A stretch of DNA of 33,404 nt from assembly GCF_004011805.1 (NCBI RefSeq), contig NZ_RCHJ01000036.1:1-33404 (forward strand), given 5' to 3'. The notes below the pieces were generated by a model. That model was given only the letters and a program-made list of their open reading frames with translations, was not told where the DNA came from and did not search any database. The position numbers and the translations under genes are program-made. Source of the DNA: Piscinibacter defluvii. Its GTDB lineage: Bacteria > Pseudomonadota > Gammaproteobacteria > Burkholderiales > Burkholderiaceae_C. Shown piece after piece: positions 33,346 through 33,404 of the stretch. Each line of letters starts with the position of its first letter. Position 1 is the first letter of the stretch.

Positions 33346-33404
33346 GGGGTCTCCTCGTTTTCAGTGCAATAAGTGACGGTACGCAAAGCTAGCACTGGCG
33401 CGGG
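33346..33404 (+). mobile_element. IS1071-like (Tn3-family) terminal inverted repeat, partial
   Basis: Starts with GGGG at 33346, exactly where the recombinase frame loses its N-terminal coding, and continues GGGGTCTCCTCGTTTTCAGT..., recognised from memory as the outer part of the long IS1071 repeat. The element would extend rightward beyond the window. IS1071 is a Tn3-family element typical of catabolic and metal-resistance plasmids in beta-proteobacteria. Confidence 0.72.

Noticed and set aside
1-33404. CRISPR arrays, tRNA or rRNA genes
   Set aside because: No regularly spaced repeat array, cloverleaf or conserved rRNA segment was seen on reading both strands; a computed scan was not available.

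Overview
The window is GC-rich DNA of Burkholderiales type, most likely Comamonadaceae or a neighbouring group. This is inferred from gene families and mobile elements (mer module, an IS1071-like end, IS21- and IS1111-type insertion sequences), not from any marker gene. There is no rRNA, tRNA or core metabolic gene. The content is that of a large plasmid or plasmid-like integrative element: a partition locus with three 16-bp centromere-like palindromes, several tyrosine-recombinase proteins, an ArdB/KlcA-type anti-restriction gene and a backbone of large nucleic-acid enzymes.

Layout from left to right. (1) 1-860: edge of a mercury-resistance module (merT cut by the window edge, merR divergent, classic mer operator with 19-bp spacing). 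It abuts, and appears to have cut, an sbcC-like ATPase gene. (2) 855-13139: a long minus-strand backbone, read right to left. It holds a catalytically degenerate tyrosine-recombinase-like protein, a DUF1173 protein, two unknown small proteins, a membrane-anchored GGDEF diguanylate cyclase, an XPB-like SF2 helicase with DNA-binding N-terminus, a DinG/XPD-like Fe-S helicase, a possible recombination-directionality-factor-like Cys protein, a 93-aa protein, an SbcD-like phosphoesterase and the broken SbcC. The last six are tightly packed with TGATG/ATGA junctions and look like a DNA-processing operon. (3) 13645-17006: a plus-strand operon beginning with klcA/ardB, then unknown small proteins, a DUF6878-like protein, a TIM-barrel metalloenzyme-like protein and an acidic protein, closed by a strong intrinsic terminator. 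A convergent lipoprotein gene follows. (4) 18147-22700: a huge N12-class adenine methylase/helicase fusion, truncated by an IS21-family element (22701-25246) with perfect 26-bp ends. On the other side of the IS lies the N-terminal piece of a different gene, an MmeI-like restriction-modification enzyme. No target duplication is visible, which suggests an IS-associated deletion. (5) 25898-28030: parB, parA and three GTTTCCGCGCGGAAAC sites. (6) 28031-33345: a 647-aa tyrosine recombinase with its own promoter/operator, an IS1111-group IS110 transposase, a DUF7713-like zinc protein and a second homologous recombinase whose N-terminal half is removed by an IS1071-like inverted repeat at the right edge.

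How it fits together: parABS would give stability; the recombinases would handle integration or multimer resolution; the KlcA operon and the methylase/helicase would counter host restriction; the SbcCD/DinG/XPB-like block would process element DNA (inference). Repeated insertion has damaged sbcC, the methylase/helicase, the MmeI-like gene and one recombinase, so this copy is a partly decayed mosaic. The most unusual signals are a conserved ~53-bp motif shared by two divergent intergenic regions, a start-codon hairpin before the XPB-like helicase, competing leader hairpins before the methylase/helicase, a 15-bp perfect inverted repeat inside the DUF7713-like gene, and a recombinase-fold protein lacking its catalytic residues.
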